From Caulobacter ginsengisoli (GTDB lineage: Bacteria; Pseudomonadota; Alphaproteobacteria; Caulobacterales; Caulobacteraceae), in NCBI RefSeq assembly GCF_030814835.1, contig NZ_JAUSVS010000002.1:496001-560000 (forward strand): 64,000 nt of DNA. The letters are read 5' to 3'. The position numbers and the translations under genes are program-made. This document shows, piece by piece, positions 6,594-16,070 of this stretch. The stretch's first letter is position 1, and each line of letters opens with the position of its first letter. The notes under the pieces are model-generated. The model saw only the letters and a program-made list of their open reading frames with translations. It did no database searches and was not told the DNA's origin.

Positions 6594-8842
6594 TTGGCCG
6601 TCAGGATCGCGGTGGCCTTGTCCAGCCGGTCGGCATAGGCGTTGATCACCTTGGCTGTCAGCCCGACATAGGTGTCGGCGTCGGCCCAGCGGCGGTCCTC
6701 GATGGCCTCGCGCACCCCCGGCAGGGTCTTGGCGCCGTAGCCGGTGAAGCGGCCGGGGGCATAGATCATGTTGCGGTACCAGCCGCGCCCGCCCGGCAGG
6801 CCGGGCTCGGTGGTCAGGGTCTGGTCGATGTCGCGCAGGAGCGGCATCACCTTGGCGATCGTGGCCGGGGTCAGCGGGCCGGCGGCGGCCAGGGCCGCAT
6901 CATAGGCCTTGGCGCTGCGGGTGAGGCGGTCGGAGGCGTTCTCCAGCGGCGCGAAGCCGATAAAGGGCACCGGGCCCTCATAGACCGGCGGCAGCAGCGG
7001 CTTCCTGGGATCGCTGGCCAGCTTGTAGGCATTGGCCGCCAACAGTTTCTCCAGGCCGGTCGCCGCCTCGCGCCGGCTGTCGGCCAGCTTCTTCACCTCG
7101 TCGACATAGCCCGCCACGGTGACGGCGAAGTCGCTATAGCGCTGCGGCGGCAGCTCGGCCTCGGAGACCCGCAGGACCAGCCGGCCGGCGGTCTGGGCCA
7201 GGGCCTTGGCGTAGAGGAAGCCCGGATCGACCCAGCGGCTGTAATGCTCATAGGTGTCGTAGGCCGAGTGATAGACCCCGCCGCCGCCGCCCTCGCCGCC
7301 GAAGCCCAGGTTGAGGGCCGGCAGGCCCAGGTGCTGGATGAAGGCCGAATAGTCCGAGCCCGACCCCATCGGGTCGATCGGCACGTCGCCGTCGCTGGCG
7401 GCGGCCTTGGCCAGGGCCTTGGCGCGGTCGCTGGCCCCCGGCGCAGTGGCGTCGACCATCAGTCCGGCCCGCATCCGCTTGGCGACGCTGACGTTGGTCT
7501 CAGGATCGCTGACGTCGCCGGCCACCTGGTTGACCAGATGCTGGTAGTCGTGGCTGCCGTCGACATTGAGGAAGCCGCTGCCGTTGCCGTCGGTGTTGAT
7601 ATAGATGACGCCCTTGGCCTTCAGCTCGGCGGCATGGTCCTCGACCCACTCGGTCGAGCCCAGCAGCATCGGCTCCTCGGCGTCCCAGCTGGCATAGACC
7701 AGGGTGCGCTTGGGCCGCCAGCCGGACTTGGCCAACTCGCCGATGGCCTTGGCCTCGGCCATCAGGGCGACATGGCCCGACAGCGGATCGCTGGCCCCGA
7801 AGACCCAGCCGTCGCGATGGTTGCCGCGCAGCACCCACTGGTCGGGATACTGGGCGCCCTTCATCACGGCGATGACGTTGTAGACGGTCTTCAGCGACCA
7901 GTCGGCCTTGGTGGCCAGGTGGACCTTCGCGCCTTCCCCGCCGACATGGTAGGTCAGCGCCAGGCCGCCCCGGAAGCTGGCGGGGGCCAGCGGGCCCTTC
8001 AGCCGGCCCAGGAAGACCTGGGCGTCGCCCCAGGAGATGGGCAGCACGGGGATCTTCAGGATGGTCGCCGCGTCCTTGCGGTCGATGCGCTTGGCGTCCT
8101 TGGTGGCGCCGATCCCGGGGGTCAGCGGGTCGCCCGGATACAGCGGCATGTCGGCGACCGAGCCGCGCTGGAAGCTGCGCTCGGGCCGGGCGGGACCGTC
8201 GGGATAGGCGTCGTCCTGGCCATAGCCGTCGTCCTTGGGGTCGGAATAGATGATGCAGCCGACCGCGCCATGCATCTGGGCCAGCAGGGGCTTGAGCCCC
8301 CGCCAGCCGCCGCCGTAGCGGGCGATGACGATCTTGCCCTTGACGTCGATGTTCAGGCGCTCCAGCGCCTTGTAGTCGTCGGGCATGCCGTAGTTGACGT
8401 AGACCAGGTCGGCGGTGACATCGCCGTCGGCCCCGAAGGCGACCCAGGCCGGCAGGGCCTTGTCCAGGCCCCGCTCGGTGCTGTCGCCGGGTATGGGCGG
8501 CTCCTGTAGGGTGGCCTTGAAGGGCTTGTCGCCGACGATCTCCAGGGTCTCGCTGATCGGGGTGGGATAGAGCACCTCATAGGTGTCGATGCGCGCGTCC
8601 CAGCCCCACTTCTTGAACAGGCCCAGGGTGAACTCGGCGTTGGCCTTGTCGTGCGGCGAGCCGACATGGTTGGGCTCATAGGCCAGCTGCTTCATCCAGC
8701 CGTCCATGTCGGCCGGGTTGATCAGGGCGTCGAAGCGCTTTTCCAACTCGGCCTGGCCCAGCGGCGGCGGGGCGGCGGTGGTCGTGGCGCCGACGGTCAG
8801 AACGGCGGCGGCGGCCATCAGGCCGAGGAGGAGCTTGCGCAT
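6590..8842 (-). CDS. Secreted M28-family metallopeptidase, glutamate carboxypeptidase II-like
   Basis: The 750-residue protein has a Sec signal peptide (about 1-23, cleavage near TTAA-PP), a PA-type inserted domain (about 130-300) and the M28 catalytic core. Metal and catalytic residues are recognisable: NHRD (341-344), DAEE (387-390), the Asp in INTDGNGSG (about 415-423) and the His in VYHSAYDTYEHY (about 523-534). A transferrin-receptor-like dimerisation domain follows. This is the NAALADase/GCPII arrangement, probably periplasmic and releasing amino acids from peptides. The start at 8842 is chosen because the signal peptide begins there; a 25-residue upstream extension is not signal-like. 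Confidence 0.88.
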   Translation of the reverse strand: MRKLLLGLMAAAAVLTVGATTTAAPPPLGQAELEKRFDALINPADMDGWMKQLAYEPNHVGSPHDKANAEFTLGLFKKWGWDARIDTYEVLYPTPISETLEIVGDKPFKATLQEPPIPGDSTERGLDKALPAWVAFGADGDVTADLVYVNYGMPDDYKALERLNIDVKGKIVIARYGGGWRGLKPLLAQMHGAVGCIIYSDPKDDGYGQDDAYPDGPARPERSFQRGSVADMPLYPGDPLTPGIGATKDAKRIDRKDAATILKIPVLPISWGDAQVFLGRLKGPLAPASFRGGLALTYHVGGEGAKVHLATKADWSLKTVYNVIAVMKGAQYPDQWVLRGNHRDGWVFGASDPLSGHVALMAEAKAIGELAKSGWRPKRTLVYASWDAEEPMLLGSTEWVEDHAAELKAKGVIYINTDGNGSGFLNVDGSHDYQHLVNQVAGDVSDPETNVSVAKRMRAGLMVDATAPGASDRAKALAKAAASDGDVPIDPMGSGSDYSAFIQHLGLPALNLGFGGEGGGGGVYHSAYDTYEHYSRWVDPGFLYAKALAQTAGRLVLRVSEAELPPQRYSDFAVTVAGYVDEVKKLADSRREAATGLEKLLAANAYKLASDPRKPLLPPVYEGPVPFIGFAPLENASDRLTRSAKAYDAALAAAGPLTPATIAKVMPLLRDIDQTLTTEPGLPGGRGWYRNMIYAPGRFTGYGAKTLPGVREAIEDRRWADADTYVGLTAKVINAYADRLDKATAILTAK

Positions 8843-8960
8843 GGATGGAGTCCCCAGAGAGGTCGGCAGGCTAGACCCGCAAAGCCCAACGCCGCAAGCG
8901 GTCGAAACCCGGCCCATATTCGTCTAAACGCGGGTGAGCCTTTCGATGGAGTCGCCCCGT

Positions 8961-10301
8961 ATGACGCAACGCGCCGCCGTGATCATGGCCGCCGGCCAGG
9001 GCACGCGCATGAAGTCGCCGCTGCCCAAGGTGCTGCACAGGGTCGGCGGCCGGGCCATGCTGGACCTCGCCATCGATGCGGCCCAGGCCGCCGGCTGTTC
9101 ACGGGTCGTGGTGGTTTGCGGCACGCATAGCCCCGCCGTCGCCGAGCATGTCCGCAAACGCCTGGGGGATTCGGCCGTGGCCATTCAGGACCCGCCGCTC
9201 GGAACCGCCCATGCGGTGCTGGCGGCGCGGGAGGCCTTAGCGGACTTCGAGGGCGATGTGCTCGTTTCCAACGCTGATTGCCCGCTGCTGGGCCCGGACG
9301 ATATCGTCTCGCTGTTCGAGGCCGGCGCGGACCTGACGGTTCTGGGTTTCGAGGCGACTGAACCGGGCCTCTACGGCCGATTGATCCGGGATTCGACGGG
9401 ACGGCTGGACCGCATCGTCGAGGCGCGTGACGCCACCGACGAGGAGAAGGCCGAACGGGTCTGCTATGCCGGCATCATGGCCGCGCCGGCGACCAAGCTG
9501 TTCCCCTGGCTCGCCCAGGTCGGCAACGCCAACTCCAAGGGCGAATACTACCTGACCGAGGTCGTGGCCGTGGCCAATCGGGCTGGCGCCAACGTCGCTG
9601 TGCGCATCGCCGACGAAACCGCCGTCATGCCCGCCGATAACCAGACGGACCTCGCCGCCGCCGAGGCCGTCTTCCAGCAAGATCGACGCGCGGCGCTGAT
9701 GGCGCAGGGCGTCTCGATGGTCGCGCCGCAGACGGTGTTCCTGTCCTGGGACACTCAGGTCGCCGGCGGCGCTGTGCTGGAGCCCAACATCGTCTTTGGT
9801 CCCGGCGTGACGGTCGAGGGCGGGGCCACCATCCGCGCCTTCACCCATCTGGAGGGCTGCGTGGTCCGCGCCGGCGCCATCGTCGGCCCCTATGCCCGGC
9901 TGCGACCTGGCGCCGACATCGGCGAGGAGGCCCATATCGGCAACTTCGTGGAGGTGAAGAAGGTCAAGGTCGGCAAGGGCGCCAAGGCCAACCACCTGGC
10001 CTATCTGGGCGACGGCAGCATCGGGGCCAAGGCCAACATCGGGGCCGGCACGATCTTCTGCAACTACGACGGTTTCGACAAGTTCGAGACCCATGTGGGG
10101 GAGGGCGCCTTCGTGGGCTCCAATTCCTCGCTGGTCGCCCCGGTCACCGTCGGGGCGGGGGCCTATACCGGCTCAGGCTCGGTGATCACCAAGGATGTGG
10201 CGCCGGACGCGCTGGCGCTGGAACGCGGGGTGCAGACCGAGAAGCCGGGCTGGGCGGCGCGGTTCCGGGCGATGAAGCTGGCGCGGAAGGGCGCGAAATG
10301 A
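8961..10301 (+). CDS. glmU: Bifunctional GlcN-1-P acetyltransferase / GlcNAc-1-P uridylyltransferase
   Basis: The 446-residue enzyme makes UDP-GlcNAc for peptidoglycan and LPS. The N-terminal pyrophosphorylase carries [17 protein letters not shown] (about 10-26). The C-terminal left-handed beta helix shows hexapeptide repeats and the acetyltransferase region [20 protein letters not shown]. The start at 8961 has GGAG at 8948-8951; in-frame GTG 8934 and ATG 8946 would add residues outside the conserved fold. The stop overlaps the next gene by ATGA. Confidence 0.93.
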   Translation: MTQRAAVIMAAGQGTRMKSPLPKVLHRVGGRAMLDLAIDAAQAAGCSRVVVVCGTHSPAVAEHVRKRLGDSAVAIQDPPLGTAHAVLAAREALADFEGDVLVSNADCPLLGPDDIVSLFEAGADLTVLGFEATEPGLYGRLIRDSTGRLDRIVEARDATDEEKAERVCYAGIMAAPATKLFPWLAQVGNANSKGEYYLTEVVAVANRAGANVAVRIADETAVMPADNQTDLAAAEAVFQQDRRAALMAQGVSMVAPQTVFLSWDTQVAGGAVLEPNIVFGPGVTVEGGATIRAFTHLEGCVVRAGAIVGPYARLRPGADIGEEAHIGNFVEVKKVKVGKGAKANHLAYLGDGSIGAKANIGAGTIFCNYDGFDKFETHVGEGAFVGSNSSLVAPVTVGAGAYTGSGSVITKDVAPDALALERGVQTEKPGWAARFRAMKLARKGAK

Positions 10302-10870
10302 ACCAGTGCGATCGATTTGCGCGGACTAGCATAGCGGCCTTTTGCGCCGTTGTTGGCTTGACCTTGGGCGCCGCGACCGCCGCGGAGGCTAGCCCGGAGA
10401 CGGACTTCCGCGCCATTTGCCTCGCCAACCTCGGCAAGATTGACGCCCAGGTTTCTGCCGCGCGGGGCGCTGGCTACCAGGAGGATGTATCGAAGCGATC
10501 CGAGAGGGGCTTCACGCTTATCAAAAACGATGGCGGTGATGAGCTTTCCATCAACTTTTCGACGACCCCGGTTAAGGCAACTCGCGTAGCGCCGGCTGAG
10601 ACAGTCTATCAATGCAATGCCGGCGGCCCGGACGATGGCCACCGAACCAGGGACATTCAAAACTGGGTTGGTTTCGAAGGCTCGCAGATGGGCGACGGCT
10701 TGGTTGGATATTCCTTCACCAGCAAGGCCGGCAAGCAAAGCTATTTGGACCCCAAGGACCAAGCCGGGACTTTGAGCGCGCTCGCCGGTCAAGGGTACTA
10801 TCTGATGCTCGTCTACACGAAGCCGAGAAAGATCAGCTACATCCTTGTTCACTTCGAAGCTGCTAAATGA
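10298..10870 (+). CDS. Secreted protein of unknown function inserted between glmU and rpiA
   Basis: The 190-residue product has an export signal (about 1-31, ending ATAAEA) and two later Cys (about 43 and 106) that could form a disulfide. No family is recognised. It overlaps glmU by ATGA at its start and rpiA by ATGA at its end, so it is translationally coupled on both sides. Its DNA is visibly poorer in G/C than both neighbours, with AAA, TTT and CAA codons that the flanking genes avoid. That suggests later acquisition or relaxed selection. It is probably periplasmic. Confidence 0.75.
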   Translation: MNQCDRFARTSIAAFCAVVGLTLGAATAAEASPETDFRAICLANLGKIDAQVSAARGAGYQEDVSKRSERGFTLIKNDGGDELSINFSTTPVKATRVAPAETVYQCNAGGPDDGHRTRDIQNWVGFEGSQMGDGLVGYSFTSKAGKQSYLDPKDQAGTLSALAGQGYYLMLVYTKPRKISYILVHFEAAK

Positions 10871-11547
10871 CCGCCGACGACCAGAAAAAGGCCGCTGGCG
10901 AGGCCGCCGCCGAGCTCGTGCAGTCCGGCATGATCGTCGGCCTGGGCACCGGCTCGACCGCCGCTCATTTCGTGAGGGCCCTGGCGGCGCGGAAGCTCGA
11001 CATCCAGGGCGTCCCGACCTCGGACGCCACCGCCGAGCTGGCGCGGGAACTGGGCATCGCCCTGGTCGCGCTGGACGACGTCAAACGGGTCGACCTCACC
11101 GTCGATGGCGCCGACGAGATCGGGCCGGCCCTGTCGCTGATCAAGGGGGGTGGGGCGGCGCTGCTGCGCGAGAAGCTGGTCTGGGAGGCCTCCCGGCGCT
11201 GCGTGGTTATCGCCGACGCGGCCAAGCGGGTCGAGGCGCTGGGGAAGTTCCCGCTGCCGATCGAGGTGGTGCGGTTTGGCCATGTCCATACCGGCCAGCG
11301 GCTGGCCGACATCGCCGCCGAGTTCGACCTGCTGCCGCCGCGCCCGCGCCGCTCGGAGCGCGGGCTGACCATCACCGACGGCGGCAACCTGATCTACGAC
11401 ATGTCGCCCGGCCGCATCGAGAGCCCGGCGGCCTTGGCCGAGGCCCTGAAATCGGTGACCGGGGTGGTCGACCACGGCCTCTTCCTGGACCTCGCCGACG
11501 AGGCCCTGGTCGGCACGGACGCCGGCGTGGTGCGGCTGACGCCCTGA
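10867..11547 (+). CDS. rpiA: Ribose-5-phosphate isomerase A
   Basis: The 226-residue enzyme interconverts ribose 5-phosphate and ribulose 5-phosphate in the pentose phosphate pathway. Diagnostic motifs are GLGTGSTAAHFV (phosphate loop, about 25-36), DGADEI (catalytic Asp region, about 80-85) and KGGGAALLREK (catalytic Glu, about 93-103). The ATG overlaps the stop of the small secreted protein gene. Glutathione reductase follows 44 bases later; shared expression would link NADPH generation and use, but that is inference. Confidence 0.93.
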   Translation: MTADDQKKAAGEAAAELVQSGMIVGLGTGSTAAHFVRALAARKLDIQGVPTSDATAELARELGIALVALDDVKRVDLTVDGADEIGPALSLIKGGGAALLREKLVWEASRRCVVIADAAKRVEALGKFPLPIEVVRFGHVHTGQRLADIAAEFDLLPPRPRRSERGLTITDGGNLIYDMSPGRIESPAALAEALKSVTGVVDHGLFLDLADEALVGTDAGVVRLTP

Positions 11548-11591
11548 ACCCCTACATAGCTTAAACAGACTGACCGCGACCGGAGCGCCTG

Positions 11592-12977
11592 ATGGCCAAG
11601 TACGACTACGACCTGTTTGTCATTGGCGCCGGATCGGGCGGGGTGCGGGCGGCGAGACTGGCGGCGATGACCGGGGCGCGGGTCGCCGTCGCCGAGGAGC
11701 ACAGGGTCGGCGGGACCTGCGTCATCCGCGGCTGCGTCCCCAAGAAGTTCATGGTCTACGCCAGCGAATTCTCCAGCCATTTCAAGACCGCCGAGGGCTT
11801 CGGCTGGACGGTGGGCAAACCCAGTTTCGACTGGAAGGAATTCATCACCGCCAAGGACATCGAGATCGCCCGCCTGTCGGGCATCTATGTGACCAACCTG
11901 CAGAAGGCCGGGGCCGAGCTGGTCCATGCCCGGGCGGTGCTGAAGGACGCCCACACCGTCGAAATCGTCGGCAAGGACATGACGGTGACCGCCGACAAGA
12001 TCCTGGTCGCCACCGGCGGCCGTCCGGTGCGGCCCGAGGGGTTGCCCGGCGCCGAGTTCGGCATCACCTCGGAAGAGGCCTTCCATCTCGACAAGCTGCC
12101 CGAGAGCATCCTGATCGTCGGGGGCGGCTATATCGCCGTGGAGTTCGCCGGCATCTTCGCGGGGCTGGGCTCGAAGGTGACCCTGCTCTATCGCGGCCCC
12201 AACATCCTGCGCGGCTTTGACGATGACCTGCGGCTCCACCTGACCACCGAACTGGAACGCAAGGGCGTTCGGGTGGTGCTGGGCTGCCAGCATGAGAAGA
12301 TCGTCAAGACCGCCGGTGGGCTGGTCAGCACCCTGAGCAACGACATCGAGCTGACCACCGAGCAGGTGATGTTCGCCACGGGGCGCAACCCGCACGTCGT
12401 GGGCCTGGGCCTGGAAGCCGCCGGGGTCGAGCTGAACGACAAGGGGGCGATCAAGGTCGACAAGTATTCCAAGACCACGGCCGACAACATCTGGGCCGTC
12501 GGCGATGTCACCGACCGCATCAACCTGACCCCGGTGGCCATCCGCGAGGCCGTCGCCTTCGCCGAGACGGCCTTCAAGGACAATCCCACGGCCTTTGACC
12601 ACGACATGGTGGCCAGCGCCGTCTTCAGCCAGCCGCCGATCGGTTCGGTCGGCATGACCGAGGCCGAGGCCCGCAAGGAATTCGGCCAGATCGACGTCTA
12701 CCGCGCCGTGTTCCGGCCGATGAAATACACCTTCACCGGTGGCGAGGAGCGCTGCCTGATGAAGCTCCTGGTCAAGCCCGACGACCAGAAGGTGGTGGGC
12801 GTCCATATGTGCGGCCCCGACGCCCCGGAGATCATCCAGATGGCCGCCATCGCCGTGAAGATGGGCGTCACCAAGGCCCAGTGGGACTCCACCTGCGCCG
12901 TCCATCCGACGGCGGCGGAGGAGTTCGTGACCATGCGCGAGAAATACAGCCCGCCCGAGCTGGGGGCGGTGGCCTGA
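11592..12977 (+). CDS. gor: Glutathione-disulfide reductase
   Basis: The 461-residue flavoprotein reduces GSSG with NADPH. It shows the FAD fold (GAGSGGVRAARLAA, about 12-25), the redox-active disulfide GGTCVIRGCVPKK (about 43-55), the NADPH fold (GGGYIAVEFAGIFAGLG) and the C-terminal catalytic His in AVHPTAAEEF. The CVIRGC spacing and Arg are typical of glutathione rather than lipoamide enzymes. It lies downstream of rpiA and is probably in the same transcription unit. Confidence 0.9.
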   Translation: MAKYDYDLFVIGAGSGGVRAARLAAMTGARVAVAEEHRVGGTCVIRGCVPKKFMVYASEFSSHFKTAEGFGWTVGKPSFDWKEFITAKDIEIARLSGIYVTNLQKAGAELVHARAVLKDAHTVEIVGKDMTVTADKILVATGGRPVRPEGLPGAEFGITSEEAFHLDKLPESILIVGGGYIAVEFAGIFAGLGSKVTLLYRGPNILRGFDDDLRLHLTTELERKGVRVVLGCQHEKIVKTAGGLVSTLSNDIELTTEQVMFATGRNPHVVGLGLEAAGVELNDKGAIKVDKYSKTTADNIWAVGDVTDRINLTPVAIREAVAFAETAFKDNPTAFDHDMVASAVFSQPPIGSVGMTEAEARKEFGQIDVYRAVFRPMKYTFTGGEERCLMKLLVKPDDQKVVGVHMCGPDAPEIIQMAAIAVKMGVTKAQWDSTCAVHPTAAEEFVTMREKYSPPELGAVA

Positions 12978-13022
12978 GGCCGCCATCGCGGTATTCTGTG
13001 GCGGGGATATCAGGAGCGCGCC

Positions 13023-13682
13023 ATGCAACGCCGAGATTTCATCACCGCCGCCGGAGCCCTGGCCCTGACCTCCGGCTCGGCCCTTGCCCAGACGACGGCC
13101 GAACCCGCCCCGCCGCCCGCCGCCCCGCCGCCGCTGGCGCCGCCGGCCCCCGGCGTCGTCCGGCTGACCATGACGACCGGGGCAGGCGTGCTGATCCTGG
13201 ACCTGTTCAGGGACAAGGCCCCGCTCACCGTCGCCAACTTCCTGAAATATGTCGACGCTCACCGCTATGACGGCGCCAAGGTGTTCCGGGCCGTGCGGAC
13301 CGAGGGCGCCCCGACCACGGGGCTGGTGCAGTTCAACGCCAAGCCGATCCCCAATCCGCAGATTCCACCTGTCGCCCACGAAAGCACTCTGAAGACCGGC
13401 CTCAAGCACCTGGACGGCACCCTGTCCCTGGCCCGCTTCGCGGTCGGCAGCGGGACCTCCAGCGTCTTCATCTGCGTGGGCGACGCCCCCTATCTCGACG
13501 CCCATCCCGACCAGCCCGGCGACAACGCCGGCTTCGCCGCCTTCGGCCAGGTGGCGCAGGGCATGGACGTGGCCCGGGCAATCCTGGCCATGCCGACCGG
13601 GGACGACCCCAAGATCCCATGGATGAAGGGCCAGATTCTCAAGCCGCCGGTGCCGATCATCAGCGTCCGGCGCAAGGCCTGA
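13023..13682 (+). CDS. Exported cyclophilin-type peptidyl-prolyl isomerase
   Basis: The 219-residue protein begins MQRRDFITAAGALAL, a signal with paired Arg and a hydrophobic core ending SALAQ (about 22), compatible with Tat as well as Sec export. After a Pro/Ala linker (about 25-45) comes a cyclophilin fold: LFRDKAPLTVANFLKYVDA, then DGAKVFRAVR in place of the usual FHRV. The canonical catalytic region is therefore only partly kept, as in several bacterial periplasmic cyclophilins. AGGAG precedes the ATG. A MAPEG gene starts four bases after the stop. Confidence 0.8.
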   Translation: MQRRDFITAAGALALTSGSALAQTTAEPAPPPAAPPPLAPPAPGVVRLTMTTGAGVLILDLFRDKAPLTVANFLKYVDAHRYDGAKVFRAVRTEGAPTTGLVQFNAKPIPNPQIPPVAHESTLKTGLKHLDGTLSLARFAVGSGTSSVFICVGDAPYLDAHPDQPGDNAGFAAFGQVAQGMDVARAILAMPTGDDPKIPWMKGQILKPPVPIISVRRKA

Positions 13683-13686
13683 CACG

Positions 13687-14091
13687 ATGGCCGATCAGAA
13701 CCTGGTGGCGCTGATAACGGTTCTGGCCCTGGCGCTTTGCATGTGGGCGCTGATCCGGGTGTCGCTGGCCCGGGCCAGGTTCGGCATCCTGGCGCCGGCG
13801 ACGGTGGGTCATCCGGAATTCGAGCGGCATTTCCGCGTCCACATGAACACGCTGGAGAGCCTGGCGCTCTTCCTGCCGTCGCTGTGGCTGTTCGCCCAGT
13901 ACTGGAGCCAATGGGCGGCCGCCGGACTGGGCGCGGTCTGGCTGCTGGGGCGGGTGCTCTACATGTTCGGCTATGTGAAGGATCCCAAGGGTCGGGCCCT
14001 GGGCTTCATGATCCAGGGCGGGGCGACCACCCTGCTGCTGCTCGGGGCGCTGGCCGGCGTCGTCAGGGCGCTGTTTAGCGCCGGCGGTTGA
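13687..14091 (+). CDS. MAPEG-family membrane protein
   Basis: The 134-residue protein has four hydrophobic segments and the family motif FERHFRVHMNTLESLALFLP (about 41-60), close to the conserved ERxxRVxxNxxE of MAPEG proteins. Eukaryotic members are membrane glutathione S-transferases or eicosanoid enzymes; bacterial roles are largely unknown. It is four bases downstream of the cyclophilin gene and therefore co-transcribed. A glutathione-linked role would fit the nearby gor gene, but that is speculative. Confidence 0.82.
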   Translation: MADQNLVALITVLALALCMWALIRVSLARARFGILAPATVGHPEFERHFRVHMNTLESLALFLPSLWLFAQYWSQWAAAGLGAVWLLGRVLYMFGYVKDPKGRALGFMIQGGATTLLLLGALAGVVRALFSAGG

Positions 14092-14204
14092 TCCCGCTGC
14101 AACAGCCGTGCGCGCCGCGGCGGATTTTCGCGACCCGCGCGCATCTTTTTGCCTAAAAGCCCCGGTTCCTGTAAGCAACCGCTCCCGTTTGTGAAGTGAC
14201 GACC

Positions 14205-15581
14205 ATGACTGACCGCTGGACCCCGACGACCTGGAGAGAGAAGCCCGCCAAGCACATCCCGTCCGACTATCCGGACGCGGCCGACCTGGCGCGGGTGGAA
14301 GGTGAGCTGAAGGCTCTGCCGCCTCTGGTGTTTGCCGGCGAGGCCCGGCGGCTGACCGAACTGCTGGGCGACGTGGCGGCGGGCAAGGCCTTCCTGCTGC
14401 AGGGCGGCGACTGCGCCGAAAGCTTCAAGGAATTCAAGGCGGACAACATCCGCGACACCTTCCGCCTGATCCTGCAGATGGCGGTGGTGCTGACCTTCGC
14501 CGGCGGCAAGCCGATCGTGAAGGTTGGCCGCATCGCCGGCCAGTTCGCCAAGCCGCGCTCCGAGCCGATCGAGACTATCGGCGGTGTCACCCTGCCGTCC
14601 TACCGCGGCGACATCATCAACGGCATGGATTTTACCGAGAGCGAACGGGTCCCCGATCCCCAGCGCCTGCTGAAGGCCTACACCCAGTCGGCGGCGACCC
14701 TGAACCTGCTGCGGGCCTTCGCCGGCGGCGGCTACGCCGACCTGCACAACATCCACCGCTGGTCGCTCGACTTCGTCAACAAGAGCCCGCAGGGCGCCCG
14801 CTACCGCGAACTGTCGGACAAGATCAGCGAGTCGCTGGACTTCATGGCCGCCATCGGGGTGACGCCGCAGTCGCACCCCTCGATGCACCAGGTCGAGTTC
14901 TTCACCAGCCACGAGGCGCTGCTGCTGGGCCTGGAAGAGGCGATGACCCGGGTCGATTCCACCTCGGGCGACTGGTACGACACCTCGGCCCACATGCTGT
15001 GGATCGGCGAGCGCACCCGCCAGCTGGACGGCGCCCATGTCGAATTCCTGCGCGGGGTGAAGAACCCCATCGGCATGAAGGTCGGCCCGACCCTCGACCC
15101 TGACGACCTGCTGCGGCTGGTCGAGAGGCTGGACCCCGAGAACAAGGCCGGCCGCCTGACCCTGATCGGCCGGTTCGGGGCCGACAAGGTGGCCGAACGC
15201 CTGCCGCGCCTGATGCAGGCCACCAAGGCGGCCGGCCGCAATGTCGTCTGGGCCATCGACCCGATGCACGGCAACACCCGCAAGGCCAACAGCGGCTACA
15301 AGACCCGCCCGTTCAAGCAGATCCTGGCCGAGGTCTCGGGTTTCATCGACGTGGCCCGGGCCGAGGGCGTACACCCCGGCGGCGTCCACCTGGAAATGAC
15401 CGGCCAGGACGTCACCGAATGCATCGGCGGGGCGCGGGAACTGCTCGAGGGCGACCTGGGCGACCGCTACCACACCCACTGCGACCCGCGGCTGAACGGC
15501 GAGCAGGCGCTGGAGCTGGCCTTCCTGGTGGCCGAGAAGCTGAAGGACCTGCGCGACGAGGATCTGCGCAAGGCCAGCTAG
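14205..15581 (+). CDS. Class II 3-deoxy-7-phosphoheptulonate (DAHP) synthase
   Basis: The 458-residue enzyme condenses PEP and erythrose 4-phosphate in the first step of the shikimate pathway. The size and motifs are those of the plant/mycobacterial class II type: [10 protein letters not shown] (about 66-75, with a metal-binding Cys), [21 protein letters not shown] and [16 protein letters not shown] near the C-terminus. The ATG at 14205 is preferred to an in-frame GTG nine bases upstream because family members begin at this point. The gene stands alone after a 113-base gap that should hold its promoter. Confidence 0.92.
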   Translation: MTDRWTPTTWREKPAKHIPSDYPDAADLARVEGELKALPPLVFAGEARRLTELLGDVAAGKAFLLQGGDCAESFKEFKADNIRDTFRLILQMAVVLTFAGGKPIVKVGRIAGQFAKPRSEPIETIGGVTLPSYRGDIINGMDFTESERVPDPQRLLKAYTQSAATLNLLRAFAGGGYADLHNIHRWSLDFVNKSPQGARYRELSDKISESLDFMAAIGVTPQSHPSMHQVEFFTSHEALLLGLEEAMTRVDSTSGDWYDTSAHMLWIGERTRQLDGAHVEFLRGVKNPIGMKVGPTLDPDDLLRLVERLDPENKAGRLTLIGRFGADKVAERLPRLMQATKAAGRNVVWAIDPMHGNTRKANSGYKTRPFKQILAEVSGFIDVARAEGVHPGGVHLEMTGQDVTECIGGARELLEGDLGDRYHTHCDPRLNGEQALELAFLVAEKLKDLRDEDLRKAS

Positions 15582-16018
15582 AAGGCCCCGCCGGCCCGCA
15601 GGTTGATCCCGTATTCGATGTAGGCCTTCAGGCAGGCCAGCATGTGCATCCAGCCGCCGGCGTTGCCGTGCGAGGACTTGAAGCCGGCCTCGGTGGCGGG
15701 CCAGCCGGACTCGCTGATCTGGACCATGGTGCTTCCCCCATCCAACGGCTTGAAGACCATTTCGACATGGGTGTCGGGACTGTCCTTGCCGGACGGCCAG
15801 TCGAACTCGATGCGCTCGTTGGCGACCACCTTGCCGACGACGACGTCGAAGGGCTCTTCGACCTCCTGGAATTTCCACTTCACCGTCGCGCCCTCCACGA
15901 GCGGGCCGCTGGAGGTCTGCAGGAAATAGCCGGTCAGCTTGGCGGGATTGACCACCGCGTCGAACACCTCGGCGACCGGCTTTCTGATTTTCAGTTGGAC
16001 TTGGAACTTCGGTTCCAT
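15578..16018 (-). CDS. SRPBCC (AHSA1-type) domain protein
   Basis: The 146-residue protein is a single START-like SRPBCC fold: [20 protein letters not shown] at the N-terminus, a central beta sheet, and a C-terminal helix starting [15 protein letters not shown]. Such proteins bind hydrophobic ligands, and they commonly pair with an ArsR regulator, as here. AAAGG lies about eight bases before the ATG. The stop overlaps that of the convergent DAHP synthase gene by four bases. The operator at 16053 lies upstream, between this gene and the divergent ArsR gene. Confidence 0.85.
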   Translation of the reverse strand: MEPKFQVQLKIRKPVAEVFDAVVNPAKLTGYFLQTSSGPLVEGATVKWKFQEVEEPFDVVVGKVVANERIEFDWPSGKDSPDTHVEMVFKPLDGGSTMVQISESGWPATEAGFKSSHGNAGGWMHMLACLKAYIEYGINLRAGGAF

Positions 16019-16052
16019 GGAAGCGCCTTTCGTTGCGATCTGCGGCTCAATA

Positions 16053-16070
16053 TGTTATAAGAATATAACA
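16053..16070. promoter_or_regulatory. Operator-like inverted repeat TGTTATA-N4-TATAACA between ArsR and SRPBCC genes
   Basis: This perfect 7-bp inverted repeat (16053-16059 and 16064-16070) runs directly into the ATG of the ArsR gene. It is strikingly AT-rich in this GC-rich DNA. Placement in the divergent intergenic region suggests that the ArsR protein binds here and controls both itself and the SRPBCC gene. It leaves no room for a Shine-Dalgarno sequence for the ArsR gene. Confidence 0.65.

Noticed and set aside
6479-8509. 676-residue + strand frame opposite the M28 peptidase
   Set aside because: Antisense to a gene with intact catalytic motifs; no start signal and no domain.
13971-15878. 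635-residue reverse-strand frame opposite DAHP synthase
   Set aside because: Shadow of a well-supported enzyme gene; composition is typical of antisense translation (Gly/Gln/Arg/Val-rich).
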